From NCBI RefSeq assembly GCF_041929345.1, contig NZ_JBHFNQ010000146.1:15685-79684 (forward strand): a stretch of 64,000 nt of DNA. Reading direction: 5' to 3'. The notes below the pieces were generated by a model. It searched no databases. It was not told where the DNA came from and worked only from the letters and a program-made list of their open reading frames with translations. Below, piece after piece: positions 34,459 to 43,240 of the stretch. This stretch comes from Floridanema aerugineum. Lineage in GTDB: Bacteria; Cyanobacteriota; Cyanobacteriia; Cyanobacteriales; Aerosakkonemataceae. The translations under genes were made by a program, and so were the position numbers. Within the stretch, counting starts at the first letter, position 1, and every line of letters starts with the position of its first letter.

Positions 34459-35619
34459 TTAATGCAACGGTCCTCCTAAAATAGTTTTGCTAATAGCATT
34501 AGTAACATCTAAAGGACTTTCTTGCCGTAATTGTTGATACCATTGCTGAGTAATTTCCGGTTCTTTACCGTGAATTTGATCCGCACGTTTTCGCGCTTTC
34601 AAAACGATCGCATTAGCCCGTTCTTTGCGTTCCTTTTCGTATCTTTTTAGTGCATCTTCCACACTGATATTTGTTGTTAAAAGATAGTGAGTTAACACTT
34701 CTGCATCTTCCATCGCTTGACAACCTCCTTGTCCTAAGTCGGGTGTGGTAGTATGGGCAGCATCTCCCAGTAAGGCAACTCTACCACGCACAAAAGTATC
34801 TATTGGGCCGATATCATGAATTTCTAATCGATTAGTTTCTAAGGGATTAATCTGTTTAATTAAGTTTTGCACAACTTGAGGCCAACCTGAGAAAAAATTA
34901 GCTAATTCTTTTTGTATTGCTTCCGGTGGGGTAGATGTGCCTTTAGGTAATGGTACATCGAAAAAGAAGTAAAAGCGATCGCCCCCCACTGGCATCATTG
35001 AAGCGCGTTTGTGTTCGCCAACATAAATCATCCAAGTGTTTTTCGGTGCTAAATCTTCACTCGCTTTTACTAATCCATTCCAGTTAACATATCCAGCATA
35101 ACGAGGTTCAATTTCTGTTCCTAAAATGTAAGGGCGCAAGGTAGAACGCACGCCATCAGCAGCAATTAATAAGTCTCCTGTTGCTGTATTTCCATCTTCA
35201 AAAATTGCAGTAACGCGATCGCCAAAATCTTCAAATCCTACACATTTGCTACCTAATTTAACTGTGCCGGGAAATGCTTCTAACAGCATTTGTTGTAAGT
35301 CTGTTCTAGCGACTGGGTAAGGGCGTTGTCCAACTTCTTTTATTAATGGTTGCAGGCTAATATCGTTGAGTAATTCATCTTTATAACTACGATATTGCAT
35401 CTGATTCATTTGTCCGCCAATGGCAGCCATTTTATCACCAAGTCCTAATTTGTTGAGAACTTTTACGCCGTTTGACCAGAGGGAAATCCCTGCACCTGCG
35501 GGGCGTAGTTCTTTTACTTTGTCATATATTTCGACTTGGTAGCCCGCTTTTTTTAGGGCTATTCCTGTTGTTAATCCGCCAATACCAGCGCCAATGATTA
35601 TGATTTTTAGATTGTACAT
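34459..35619 (-). CDS. hpxO: FAD-dependent urate hydroxylase
   Basis: The 386-residue flavin monooxygenase has the N-terminal dinucleotide fold IIIGAGIGGLTTGIALKKAG, the second FAD motif LLIAADGVRS and the GDAAHTTTPDLGQGG motif. Sequence and the neighbouring uraH match HpxO, which hydroxylates urate to 5-hydroxyisourate with NADH and oxygen and replaces cofactor-free uricase. Close relatives include other aromatic hydroxylases, but the cluster makes urate the best substrate. Confidence 0.88.
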   Translation of the reverse strand: MYNLKIIIIGAGIGGLTTGIALKKAGYQVEIYDKVKELRPAGAGISLWSNGVKVLNKLGLGDKMAAIGGQMNQMQYRSYKDELLNDISLQPLIKEVGQRPYPVARTDLQQMLLEAFPGTVKLGSKCVGFEDFGDRVTAIFEDGNTATGDLLIAADGVRSTLRPYILGTEIEPRYAGYVNWNGLVKASEDLAPKNTWMIYVGEHKRASMMPVGGDRFYFFFDVPLPKGTSTPPEAIQKELANFFSGWPQVVQNLIKQINPLETNRLEIHDIGPIDTFVRGRVALLGDAAHTTTPDLGQGGCQAMEDAEVLTHYLLTTNISVEDALKRYEKERKERANAIVLKARKRADQIHGKEPEITQQWYQQLRQESPLDVTNAISKTILGGPLH

Positions 35620-35661
35620 TTTTTTGAACCGGACTAAAATATTTGCGATTTTTATGCTTTC

Positions 35662-35714
35662 AGTCCACTTCAGTGGACTTGAACTATTAGCCTGCGAATT
35701 GATTCGCAGGCGGG
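35662..35714. repeat. Two-hairpin dispersed repeat overlapping the end of a gene
   Basis: The element is AGTCCACTTCAGTGGACT, then TGAACTATTAGCC, then a second hairpin CCTGCGAA/TTCGCAGG. The same layout occurs twice, inverted, at 58339-58468. The preceding gene's stop codon and last nine residues lie inside the second hairpin. Confidence 0.85.
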
Positions 35715-36976
35715 TGTTGGGACTGATGCAAAATCTGAGTTGAATAAATTTGATCTAATTGTAGGAAAGTTTGTAGTAATACGTTGGTTCCTTGGGTACA
35801 TTGTTCGGGTGTGGTGTGTTCTTTGGGAGAGTGACTAATCCCTTCGATGCTAGGAACAAATATCATTCCTATGTCGGTGAAACGTCCGATTTCTTGGGCA
35901 TCGTGTCCGGCGCGACTGGGTAAAATATGATGGGATAATCCTAGTCGATCGCAGGTGTTTGCGATCGCTTTTACAATCTCAACAGCTGCTAAAGTTGGAT
36001 CTACCCACAAATAAGGTTTTAAAGTAATTTTGGTTTGAGTACCAGAGGCAATTTCTATTAATTCTTGTTCTAATTTGGTAATTAAATATTTAACATGATC
36101 TGCTGATAAATCTCGGATATCAACACTCATTTCTACTTGTCCTGGTACAATGTTGGTAGCGTTAGGAAATACGTTAAATTTGCCGACTGTTGCTACTTGA
36201 TTTCCCGGTATTTTTGTGCCTAAATCGTTGACTGCTAGGACAATTTGGGAAGCTGCAACTAAGGCATCTTGGCGCATTTCCATTGGCGTAGTTCCGGCAT
36301 GATTGGCTTTTCCAGTAACAGTAATCATTCCCCGATATGCGCCAACAACGCCTTCAACTACTCCAATTTGTTTGTTGAGATTGTCTAAAATTCCCCCTTG
36401 TTCAACGTGCAATTCTATGTAGGCGGCTATATCAGATCGATCGCGTTTTGCCCTCCCCAATTTATCCCAATCTCCCCCAATTTTTGCTAAACTTTCTGCA
36501 ATAGATTTACCATCAGCAAGGCGATAATTTCCCAGATCATTATTAGCTGTTCCCGCCATTGCTTTACTACCAATCATTGTACTTTCTTCATCAGTGAAAA
36601 CAATTACTTCGATCGAATGTTCCAATCTAATATTATTCTCCTTAAATGTTCTCACTATTTCGATTCCCGCTAACACACCTAAAGCGCCATCATAACGACC
36701 TCCATTAGGTACAGTATCAATATGAGAACCTGTTGCTAAAGCCGGAAAATTTGCCTGTTTTCCCTCATAACGTCCAATAATATTTCCGGCTGCATCAATG
36801 CGAACATTCATCCCCGCTTCCCTCATCCAATTGAGCACTAAATTACGCGCAGCAATATCTTCTGGACTAAAGGCAATTCGCGTTACTCCGCCATCAGCAA
36901 CTTGACCAATTTGGGCAAGTTTTTCTATACTTTGGTTAAGGCGATCGCTATTAATAAACAAAGCGGAAGCTATCAT
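35687..36976 (-). CDS. Allantoate amidohydrolase-like M20 amidase
   Basis: From the ATG at 36976 the protein has 429 residues (an in-frame start at 36994 adds six). Metal-binding motifs are GSHIDTVPNGGRYDGALG and FTDEESTMIGSKAMAG, with IELHVEQG further on. These are the allantoate amidohydrolase / N-carbamoyl-L-amino acid hydrolase / ureidoglycolate amidohydrolase group. Position among purine genes favours allantoate. The last nine residues, HPPANQFAG, are encoded by a dispersed repeat, so the native C-terminus has been replaced. Confidence 0.85.
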   Translation of the reverse strand: MIASALFINSDRLNQSIEKLAQIGQVADGGVTRIAFSPEDIAARNLVLNWMREAGMNVRIDAAGNIIGRYEGKQANFPALATGSHIDTVPNGGRYDGALGVLAGIEIVRTFKENNIRLEHSIEVIVFTDEESTMIGSKAMAGTANNDLGNYRLADGKSIAESLAKIGGDWDKLGRAKRDRSDIAAYIELHVEQGGILDNLNKQIGVVEGVVGAYRGMITVTGKANHAGTTPMEMRQDALVAASQIVLAVNDLGTKIPGNQVATVGKFNVFPNATNIVPGQVEMSVDIRDLSADHVKYLITKLEQELIEIASGTQTKITLKPYLWVDPTLAAVEIVKAIANTCDRLGLSHHILPSRAGHDAQEIGRFTDIGMIFVPSIEGISHSPKEHTTPEQCTQGTNVLLQTFLQLDQIYSTQILHQSQHPPANQFAG

Positions 36977-37038
36977 TATTATTGTTACCTGCAAAAAGTA
37001 AAACTAAATGACAAATGACCAATAACTAATAACACTTT

Positions 37039-37458
37039 TTAACCTGTTACTTTCCCACTATCTTGTTTATATGCCGCCCAACCTCGATAATGAGAAATAT
37101 CAGGCCAATTGTATTTTTCTACTAATTCTTGAGGATAAAGCATCGCAGTTAAAGTTTCGCCATCTTCTAAAATTACATCCCCCGGATACATATTTGGCGG
37201 TTCATTAGCTAACAGATATTCATATTCCTCTTGTGTCATTTCATAAACCTCCCCCGGAATACTAATTCCCCCTGTTTCCACTTGGTAAATTGCCGGATGC
37301 CAACCATTACCCTCTGCGTGTAAACGATACAAAGCTTGGGTTTTTGCAGGTTTAATAAACTTGGCATTTTGCAAATTCCCGTGATCCGGTTGTCCCCTTA
37401 AAGCAGAACCACAAATAAAAATTTTTTTCATCTTACTATTATTTTGAATCATTAACAA
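37039..37458 (-). CDS. Gamma-glutamylcyclotransferase-like / allophanate hydrolase C-terminal-like protein
   Basis: The 139-residue protein (probably starting at MKKIFICGSALRGQPDHGN, ATG at 37431) has the GGCT-like fold motif FICGSALRG and GEVYEMTQEEYEYLLANEPP. Free-standing relatives are annotated as allophanate hydrolase-related because the same domain ends AtzF. Here it sits just downstream-in-position of the allantoate-hydrolase-like gene on the same strand, which supports a role in urea or carbamoyl breakdown. The exact reaction is unknown. Confidence 0.75.
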   Translation of the reverse strand: MLMIQNNSKMKKIFICGSALRGQPDHGNLQNAKFIKPAKTQALYRLHAEGNGWHPAIYQVETGGISIPGEVYEMTQEEYEYLLANEPPNMYPGDVILEDGETLTAMLYPQELVEKYNWPDISHYRGWAAYKQDSGKVTG

Positions 37459-37523
37459 TTCTAAGTTTACTTGCTATATACAAATTTAGCTTAATAATTT
37501 TTGTAATTTATAATACTTTTTTA

Positions 37524-37685
37524 TGAAACCGCAGAGACGCAGAGGACACAGAGGAAGAAATGAGGAATTAGAAACTTTTTAGAGAGGAAAGAAGAAATAG
37601 TTTCTTACTAAATCTCTCTCTTCTTCTTTCCTTCGTGTCCTTCGTGTCTAAGTGCTACGCACCGCTACGCGAACGTGGTTCAAAA
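37524..37685. repeat. Inverted pair of GCAGAGACGCAGAGG / CCTTCGTGTCC repeats
   Basis: ACCGCAGAGACGCAGAGGAC at 37531 faces CTTCGTGTCCTTCGTGTC at 37632, with AGAGAGGAAAGAAG and CTCTCTCTTCTTCTTTCC between. It continues to GCTACGCACCGCTACGCG. The tract fills the gap before the nucleoside hydrolase stop. Confidence 0.7.
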
Positions 37686-37694
37686 AAAATTGAT

Positions 37695-38681
37695 TTAGGA
37701 AATCAGAACCTTTAAATCTTCCATCATCACTGCTAAAAGATTCACATTATCAACCTCCATTGCTACCCAAGCATTAGCACCAACTTTCGTCTTATTCCGA
37801 CTATCAAACAAAGTCTTTCCTCTAGTCCATTCCCCCTTAGTTTCAATCATCACCTCAGCGCGACGAAACAGCAAAGTTTCAGGATAAAATAGATAAGCTA
37901 AAGTCGCAGCATCATGCACCAAAAAACCTTCTTTACCTTGCATTTCTCGAAAAGCAAGGGCAGTTTTAGTCATAAACTCACACAGGGAAACTATAAACTT
38001 AGAAATCTCACTTTCTGGATTAACTTTACTAACTTGTTTAGCCATTTCCTGAGTAAAAATTAGCTTCTCAGTTACATCAATTGGAATAACTACAATATCA
38101 TCTCGACTAGCGAACACTGTCGCCGCAGCTTCCACATCATAAGCAATATTAAATTCTGCTTCTGGTCTAATATTTCCCGGAACTTTAAACGCACCTCCCA
38201 TAATGATAATTTCCTTAGCATTTTTCAGAATACCTGGGCATTTTTTCTCGGCAGATGCTAAGTTGGTTAGAGGTGCGATCGCAACAACAACAATCTCCCC
38301 CGGATTAGCCTGCAACTTCTCAATTAAAATATCATCAGAATAAACCGCATCTTCATAATTAACATCAATTTCCGGCAAAGTATGTGACAGATTTCCCATC
38401 CCATCAGCACCATGAATCCCCCCTGCATCTTCCAGATCCCTTTTTGATCCCCCAATCACACCTTTGCCAACTTCTATTGCTGGAAAACCTGCTAATTTCA
38501 AAAGTTTACTAGCACCTGCAAAAGTGTATCTTGCATGAACATTTCCATCTACTGTAGTCACAGCAACTAGTTCCGCAAAACCCTGTTTTACTAAACTCAA
38601 TAACCACAGCAAAGCAAAAGAATCATCCCCGCCGGGATCGGTATCAAGAATAATTTTAGGTTTAGTTTTTTGGGTAATCAT
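37695..38681 (-). CDS. Inosine-uridine-preferring nucleoside hydrolase
   Basis: The 328-residue enzyme cleaves ribonucleosides to base and ribose. The N-terminal calcium-binding motif is LDTDPGGDDSFALLWLL (residues 12-28), with IHGADGMGN around residue 90 and EFNIAYDVEAA near 175. Bases released would feed xanthine dehydrogenase, and ribose would feed the adjacent ribokinase. It lies 9 bases downstream of the deoxyribosyltransferase stop on the same strand, probably one operon. Confidence 0.93.
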   Translation of the reverse strand: MITQKTKPKIILDTDPGGDDSFALLWLLSLVKQGFAELVAVTTVDGNVHARYTFAGASKLLKLAGFPAIEVGKGVIGGSKRDLEDAGGIHGADGMGNLSHTLPEIDVNYEDAVYSDDILIEKLQANPGEIVVVAIAPLTNLASAEKKCPGILKNAKEIIIMGGAFKVPGNIRPEAEFNIAYDVEAAATVFASRDDIVVIPIDVTEKLIFTQEMAKQVSKVNPESEISKFIVSLCEFMTKTALAFREMQGKEGFLVHDAATLAYLFYPETLLFRRAEVMIETKGEWTRGKTLFDSRNKTKVGANAWVAMEVDNVNLLAVMMEDLKVLIS

Positions 38682-38690
38682 ATTAATTTA

Positions 38691-39227
38691 TTACTTCAGC
38701 TTTTCCGCCGCAACTTTAACTACTTCTTCAAAAACCTTTAACTCTGTATAATAATTTTCCGGTGTTATTTGCTGACTTCTCAACTCTCCGCCACTGACGA
38801 TAATTGCCGCTTGTAACATTAAATTATCTACCATATCAAAATGCTCGATCGCCATTCCCCAATTATCTAAATCAGCAGAAATTTGCGGAATCCTGTCAGC
38901 AAACAAACGCCCATCATTAGTGTAACCAAAAACAGGCTTTCCTTGCGCCGTCATATAACCCATTTCAAAAGCCGTACCCACATCCATACTTGACCCCCGA
39001 AACGGAGTCATATTAGCAACTATTAAATCACAACTATCCATCAATTGAATGTTACTTTTATAAATCGCAACACCCGCCTCTTTCGGAGACAAATGGGTTA
39101 AATTTAGATTATTATCGAAAGGAAACATCCCGATAAAACCATACTTTTGGCAAATCTCTTGTTTCGCCTTAGCAGCTTTCATCGGCTCGAGTAAAAATAC
39201 ATCAGGCCCAGCAAGATAAATTCGCAT
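38691..39227 (-). CDS. Nucleoside 2-deoxyribosyltransferase
   Basis: From the ATG at 39227 the protein has 178 residues, starting MRIYLAGPDVFLLEP; the longer frame to 39287 overlaps rbsK and is not used. The motifs LAGPDVF, DSCDLIVANMTPFRGSSMD and VGTAFEMGYMTAQGKPV (with the catalytic Glu) are those of the deoxyribosyltransferase family, which exchanges bases on deoxyribonucleosides or hydrolyses them. An AGGAG site lies 8 bases upstream. It is divergent from rbsK with only 16 bases between start codons. Confidence 0.92.
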   Translation of the reverse strand: MRIYLAGPDVFLLEPMKAAKAKQEICQKYGFIGMFPFDNNLNLTHLSPKEAGVAIYKSNIQLMDSCDLIVANMTPFRGSSMDVGTAFEMGYMTAQGKPVFGYTNDGRLFADRIPQISADLDNWGMAIEHFDMVDNLMLQAAIIVSGGELRSQQITPENYYTELKVFEEVVKVAAEKLK

Positions 39228-39243
39228 AATTAAACTCCTAAAC

Positions 39244-40179
39244 ATGAGTATAATCGTCTTCGGCAGCATCAACATGGATCTCGTCACCCGGAGTCCTCGT
39301 TTACCAGTTCCCGGCGAAACTCTCCTGGGTTATGATTTTTTTACCGCACCTGGAGGTAAAGGCGCAAATCAAGCAGTTGGTAGCGCACTTTTAGGCAGAA
39401 CTACTTATATGATTGGGCGTGTTGGTAATGATAATTTTGGACAAGAATTACTGACATCTTTAAAAGTTGCAGGTGTGCAAACTGACTCAATTTTAATAGA
39501 TGATACTACAAGTTCTGGGGTAGCAGTAATAGCTGTTGACGATCGCAGCGAAAACACAATCATAGTAGTTCCCGGTGCCAATGGCAAAGTTAACCATACA
39601 GATGTCGAAAGATTAGAAAAATTCTTACCCAATGCCAGCGTTTTATTATTACAATTAGAAGTTCCCATTCCAGCAATTATCGCCGCCGCAGAAGCCGCAA
39701 AAAAAGCCAAAGTAAAAGTAATTCTCGACCCCGCACCAGCACCAGAAAAATTACCTGATGAACTCTACTCTTTAACTGATGTAATTACCCCAAATGAAAC
39801 CGAAGCAAGTCGATTAGTAGGATTTGAGATTTCTCATCAAGAAACAATGACAAAAGCAGCCGAAATTCTGCTCAGTCGGGGTGTAAAAATTGTCGTATTA
39901 AAACTAGGAAGTAGAGGAGTCTTTTGTGCCACTGCTTCCGAAAATTTTATGCTACCAGCTTTTCCAGTAAATGCGATCGATACTGTAGCTGCTGGTGATG
40001 CTTTCAACGCAGCAATGGCAGCAGCTTTTGATAGTGATTTATCCTTAAAAGAAGCGATTAAATGGGGTGCAGCAGCTGGCGCTTTAGCCACAACTAAAAA
40101 AGGCGCACAACCATCCTTACCAAACAAAGAAACCTTTGAAGGTACGTTGTTGCGCTTCAGCGCTACAGAAGAGCGCTAA
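39244..40179 (+). CDS. rbsK: Ribokinase
   Basis: The 311-residue PfkB-family kinase phosphorylates ribose to ribose-5-phosphate. It shows GSINMDLVTRSPRLPVPGET, GGKGANQAVG and the C-terminal catalytic VAAGDAFNAAMAAAF. It would use ribose released by the divergent nucleoside hydrolase. The last nine residues (LLRFSATEER) are encoded within the left arm and loop of a long terminator palindrome, so the tail is repeat-derived. Confidence 0.94.
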   Translation: MSIIVFGSINMDLVTRSPRLPVPGETLLGYDFFTAPGGKGANQAVGSALLGRTTYMIGRVGNDNFGQELLTSLKVAGVQTDSILIDDTTSSGVAVIAVDDRSENTIIVVPGANGKVNHTDVERLEKFLPNASVLLLQLEVPIPAIIAAAEAAKKAKVKVILDPAPAPEKLPDELYSLTDVITPNETEASRLVGFEISHQETMTKAAEILLSRGVKIVVLKLGSRGVFCATASENFMLPAFPVNAIDTVAAGDAFNAAMAAAFDSDLSLKEAIKWGAAAGALATTKKGAQPSLPNKETFEGTLLRFSATEER

Positions 40180-40201
40180 AGCGCAACAACGTACCTTTTT
40201 T
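40141..40201. terminator. Bidirectional terminator with a 24-base stem
   Basis: GGTACGTTGTTGCGCTT plus AGCGCT pairs with AGCGCT plus AAGCGCAACAACGTACC, with one mismatch per arm and a 7-base loop, followed by TTTTTT. It separates the convergent rbsK and pyk genes and overlaps the rbsK 3' end. Confidence 0.85.
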
Positions 40202-41623
40202 CTAGACAGTAATTGTGTGAATTTTCATGAAATTAGTGCCTCCAGCACGCTGCATTGGAATCCCACCCATAACCAAAATTCGATCGCCAATCGCAGCCAT
40301 TTTCCGTTGTACCAAAAAAGTTTCCGCCTGCCAAAGCGCATTTTCAAAAGTCTCCACCTCGTACTCCAACAACAAAGGAGTCACACCCCAAATTAAATTT
40401 AAACGGTGGTAAACCTTTATATTATGCGTTAGAGCAATTACAGGTGCTTTCGGACGTTCTGCTGAAGCAATTAACGCCGTATAACCTGTACTTGTAAAAG
40501 CTACAATACAGCGTAATGGTAAAGTCTTGTCAATGGAATTTAGCGCCTCACTTAAAGCATGAGTTTCATCACTTTTAGCTGCCGGATTATTTTCAAATTG
40601 CAAATCTTTTTCCACTTCATAAGCTATCCGTGCCATCATTTCTACTGCTTCCACAGGATAGCTTCCCACCGCAGATTCACCAGATAGCATAACCGCATCC
40701 GTTCCATCAATAATTGCATTAGCAACATCACTTGCTTCTGCACGAGTCGGACGAGGATTATTAATCATGCTATCTAACATTTGGGTAGCAGTAATTACCG
40801 GAATACCTTTGCGATTACACATCCGAATAATTCGCTTTTGTAAAAGCGGCACTCTTTCAGGACTCAGTTCTACACCCAAATCACCCCTTGCTACCATCAA
40901 ACCATCACATTCATTGACGATTTCTTCTATATTGGTAACTGCTTGTGGTTTTTCAATTTTGGCAATTACAGGGATATCTGCACCCTTAGCAGCTAATATT
41001 TCTTTCAAGATGCGAACATCTTCTGCTTTACGTACAAAGCTCAAAGAAATCCAATCTACTCCTTGGGAAATTCCAAACTCTAAATCTTGTTTATCTTTGT
41101 CAGTGAGAGAAGGTAAACGTAAATTTAAGTTGGGGAAATTTACCCCTTTGCGGTTTTTCAGAATCCCGCCTTTAATCACTTCGCATACTACTGCATTTCC
41201 TGAAATCTCTTTAATTCTCAGTTCCAAAAGTCCGTCATCCAAAAGCACTTGTTCGCCTGGATTGGCATCGGCTGCTAAATCAGGATAATCAATAGGTATC
41301 GTATCAATTTTATCTTCATACTCGGAAATGGGTACAAGTGTAACTTTTTCCCCCTCAATTAAGCCCATTGCCCCATTAGACAACAGACCTACCCGAATTT
41401 TTGGCCCTTGTAAGTCTTGCAGAATTGTAATCGGCGTGTCTAATTTTTCCGAAATATTTCTCAGCAGAGAAACTGTGCGTCCGTGATCTTCATAGCTACC
41501 ATGAGAAAAATTTAGTCTCGCAACGTTCATCCCTGCTTTCACCAGTTTCTCAATTACTTCTGGCGTGTTGCTAGCAGGGCCAAGAGTGGCAACGATTTTA
41601 GTGCGGTGAGGTATTTTGGGCAT
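40202..41623 (-). CDS. pyk: Pyruvate kinase
   Basis: From the ATG at 41623 (MPKIPHRTKIVATLGPAS) the protein has 473 residues; the 29 codons before it are low in family likeness. It converts phosphoenolpyruvate and ADP to pyruvate and ATP. Signatures are NVARLNFSHG, the catalytic IAKIEKPQAV, LMVARGDLGVE and AEASDVANAIIDGTDAVMLS. This is the short form without the extra C-terminal phosphohistidine-like domain found in some cyanobacterial paralogues. Confidence 0.96.
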   Translation of the reverse strand: MPKIPHRTKIVATLGPASNTPEVIEKLVKAGMNVARLNFSHGSYEDHGRTVSLLRNISEKLDTPITILQDLQGPKIRVGLLSNGAMGLIEGEKVTLVPISEYEDKIDTIPIDYPDLAADANPGEQVLLDDGLLELRIKEISGNAVVCEVIKGGILKNRKGVNFPNLNLRLPSLTDKDKQDLEFGISQGVDWISLSFVRKAEDVRILKEILAAKGADIPVIAKIEKPQAVTNIEEIVNECDGLMVARGDLGVELSPERVPLLQKRIIRMCNRKGIPVITATQMLDSMINNPRPTRAEASDVANAIIDGTDAVMLSGESAVGSYPVEAVEMMARIAYEVEKDLQFENNPAAKSDETHALSEALNSIDKTLPLRCIVAFTSTGYTALIASAERPKAPVIALTHNIKVYHRLNLIWGVTPLLLEYEVETFENALWQAETFLVQRKMAAIGDRILVMGGIPMQRAGGTNFMKIHTITV

Positions 41624-42042
41624 AATTTGAGATTGCTTTTTCTCTACAAAAAGTCCAGTATTTTTTTTGTTAAGTAGCAGACAAATTTGAGTTAATGTCT
41701 GTGGTTTCAATACTCATGATTTGTCATTATGAAGCATATCTTTAAAACCTTAAGGCAATTTTAAGGTAAGGTAAGATTTTTCCCTTTTTCTACTATATTG
41801 TCAGCTGCTTTTTGTAATCATAGTTACCTTATGGGCTGTGCAAGTAGTTTTTGCTAGATCATTGTAGCGAAGAATTAAATTTAAAACACTGGGAATTTTT
41901 CCCCCTTTGGCATGAGGACATTCGATTTTAGATTTTAGATTTTAGATTTTAGATTTTAGCTTCACCTCAGAGATAAATCTGGAACTGCTCAACTTAGCAT
42001 TCAGTTATATCATAAAGAAGAACCTGATTAACTATTGGTAAG
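41624..42042. other. Intergenic region between divergent pyk and PAP2 genes
   Basis: About 420 AT-rich bases with both promoters. At 41930-41960 there are five tandem copies of ATTTTAG (inverse of the repeat at 23581). No coding frame or known RNA is recognised. Confidence 0.5.
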
Positions 42043-42783
42043 ATGCTAAAAAACTTTTTCCTGTTTATTAAAGAACTTTTCATCGCTCGATGGCGAGGGT
42101 TACTACTGTTATTTTTAGGAGTCTATTTACCTTTACAAAGTTTTATGTTGTTGGCAGTCCAAGTTAGAGAAAATGCTGAGGGTTTTCCTTGGGATCAACC
42201 TATTTTGCTAGCAATTCATCAGACATCAAGAAGACAATTGGATCTCTTAGCTGTCAATTTAACGAAATTCGGTTCTATTAAAATTGTTTTCCCGATCGTA
42301 CTGCTAATTTCCCTAATATTATTGTTTCAGAAACAGTGGCGATCGCTCACATTTTTACTCACCACTGCTACAGGCGCTACTATCATTAATCGCACCGCCA
42401 AAGAAATCATGCACCGAGTCCGTCCCCATCTTTGGCAATCACCCGCCCCCGAATTAGATTATGCTTTTCCTAGCGGTCACGCTATGACCAGTATGACTTT
42501 AATCGCAGCTTTAGTAATTTTAACTTGGGGAATTATTTGGTGTTTACCAATACTGATTTTTGGCAGTTTATTTGTTGTCGCTATTGGCTGGACTCGCTTA
42601 TATTTAGGCGTACATTTCCCCAGCGATATTTTAGCAGGTTGGACGGTTGCGATCGCTTGGGCAATTGGAGTCAGTTTACTAATAAAGCCACAATTACCAA
42701 AAGTAATTACTACCTCACAGCCAAACATCCCTTCCGAAACTTTTTTACTTCCTGAAGAACAAGAAGCTATCAATCAAGATTAA
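42043..42783 (+). CDS. PAP2-family membrane phosphatase
   Basis: The 246-residue integral membrane protein has about six helices and the three phosphatase motifs: KEIMHRVRP, the central AFPSGHAM (catalytic histidine), and WTRLYLGVHFPSDILAG. Such enzymes dephosphorylate phosphatidic acid or undecaprenyl diphosphate. No neighbour points to one substrate. The C-terminal 25 residues are a charged cytoplasmic tail. Confidence 0.9.
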   Translation: MLKNFFLFIKELFIARWRGLLLLFLGVYLPLQSFMLLAVQVRENAEGFPWDQPILLAIHQTSRRQLDLLAVNLTKFGSIKIVFPIVLLISLILLFQKQWRSLTFLLTTATGATIINRTAKEIMHRVRPHLWQSPAPELDYAFPSGHAMTSMTLIAALVILTWGIIWCLPILIFGSLFVVAIGWTRLYLGVHFPSDILAGWTVAIAWAIGVSLLIKPQLPKVITTSQPNIPSETFLLPEEQEAINQD

Positions 42784-42921
42784 CAGCCAACAAAACATAA
42801 ATTTTAACTTTAACTATCCGTTTTGAGCAAGTTTGGTATAGTTAATTAATCATCAGGATCGATAACAGCTTTGCTCAATTCCTATTAAATATTTCAATCA
42901 TTTCCTTAACGACACCATCAG

Positions 42922-42956
42922 CTACCGACGCTTAGTTTGGAAGTAGCGTCGCTAGC
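42922..42956. terminator. Inverted repeat between convergent genes
   Basis: GCTACCGACGCT and AGCGTCGCTAGC form an imperfect stem with a loop of 11 or so bases. No T-run follows in either direction, so the terminator role is uncertain. Confidence 0.4.
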
Positions 42957-42991
42957 CTCCTATTACCATTTCCCACCCATCGGAAAAAAAA

Positions 42992-43240
42992 CTAATAATA
43001 ATCAGATTCGGGTTCGGGTAGTGGTAATTCAAAATTTGATGGATCGTAAATATAACGAGTCGCTTCTTCTTCTAGACGATGAATGTGATACGGCTCTAAA
43101 GCGCTACTTTGGCGTAAAGCTGCTAAATAGCCGTCCAAATAAAGCCGTAAACTATCGAATCTGTAACCCCGATTCCACATTTCAACTAGGGAATCAGTAA
43201 GTTTCTGGTAATGGCGAATTGTTTGTGTGTCCTGTAGCAT
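42992..43240 (-). CDS. DUF6761 family protein
   Basis: The 82-residue protein reads MLQDTQTIRHYQKLTDSLVE, then LRLYLDGYLAALRQSSALE, and ends in an acidic tail. This matches the small, widely conserved cyanobacterial DUF6761 family, of unknown function. It is helical and soluble. It stands alone, followed upstream by an 800-base gene-free region. Confidence 0.8.
   Translation of the reverse strand: MLQDTQTIRHYQKLTDSLVEMWNRGYRFDSLRLYLDGYLAALRQSSALEPYHIHRLEEEATRYIYDPSNFELPLPEPESDYY

Noticed and set aside
41624..41710. 29-codon N-terminal extension of pyruvate kinase
   Set aside because: The family starts at MPKIPHRTKIVATLGPAS; the extension has no likeness to pyruvate kinases.
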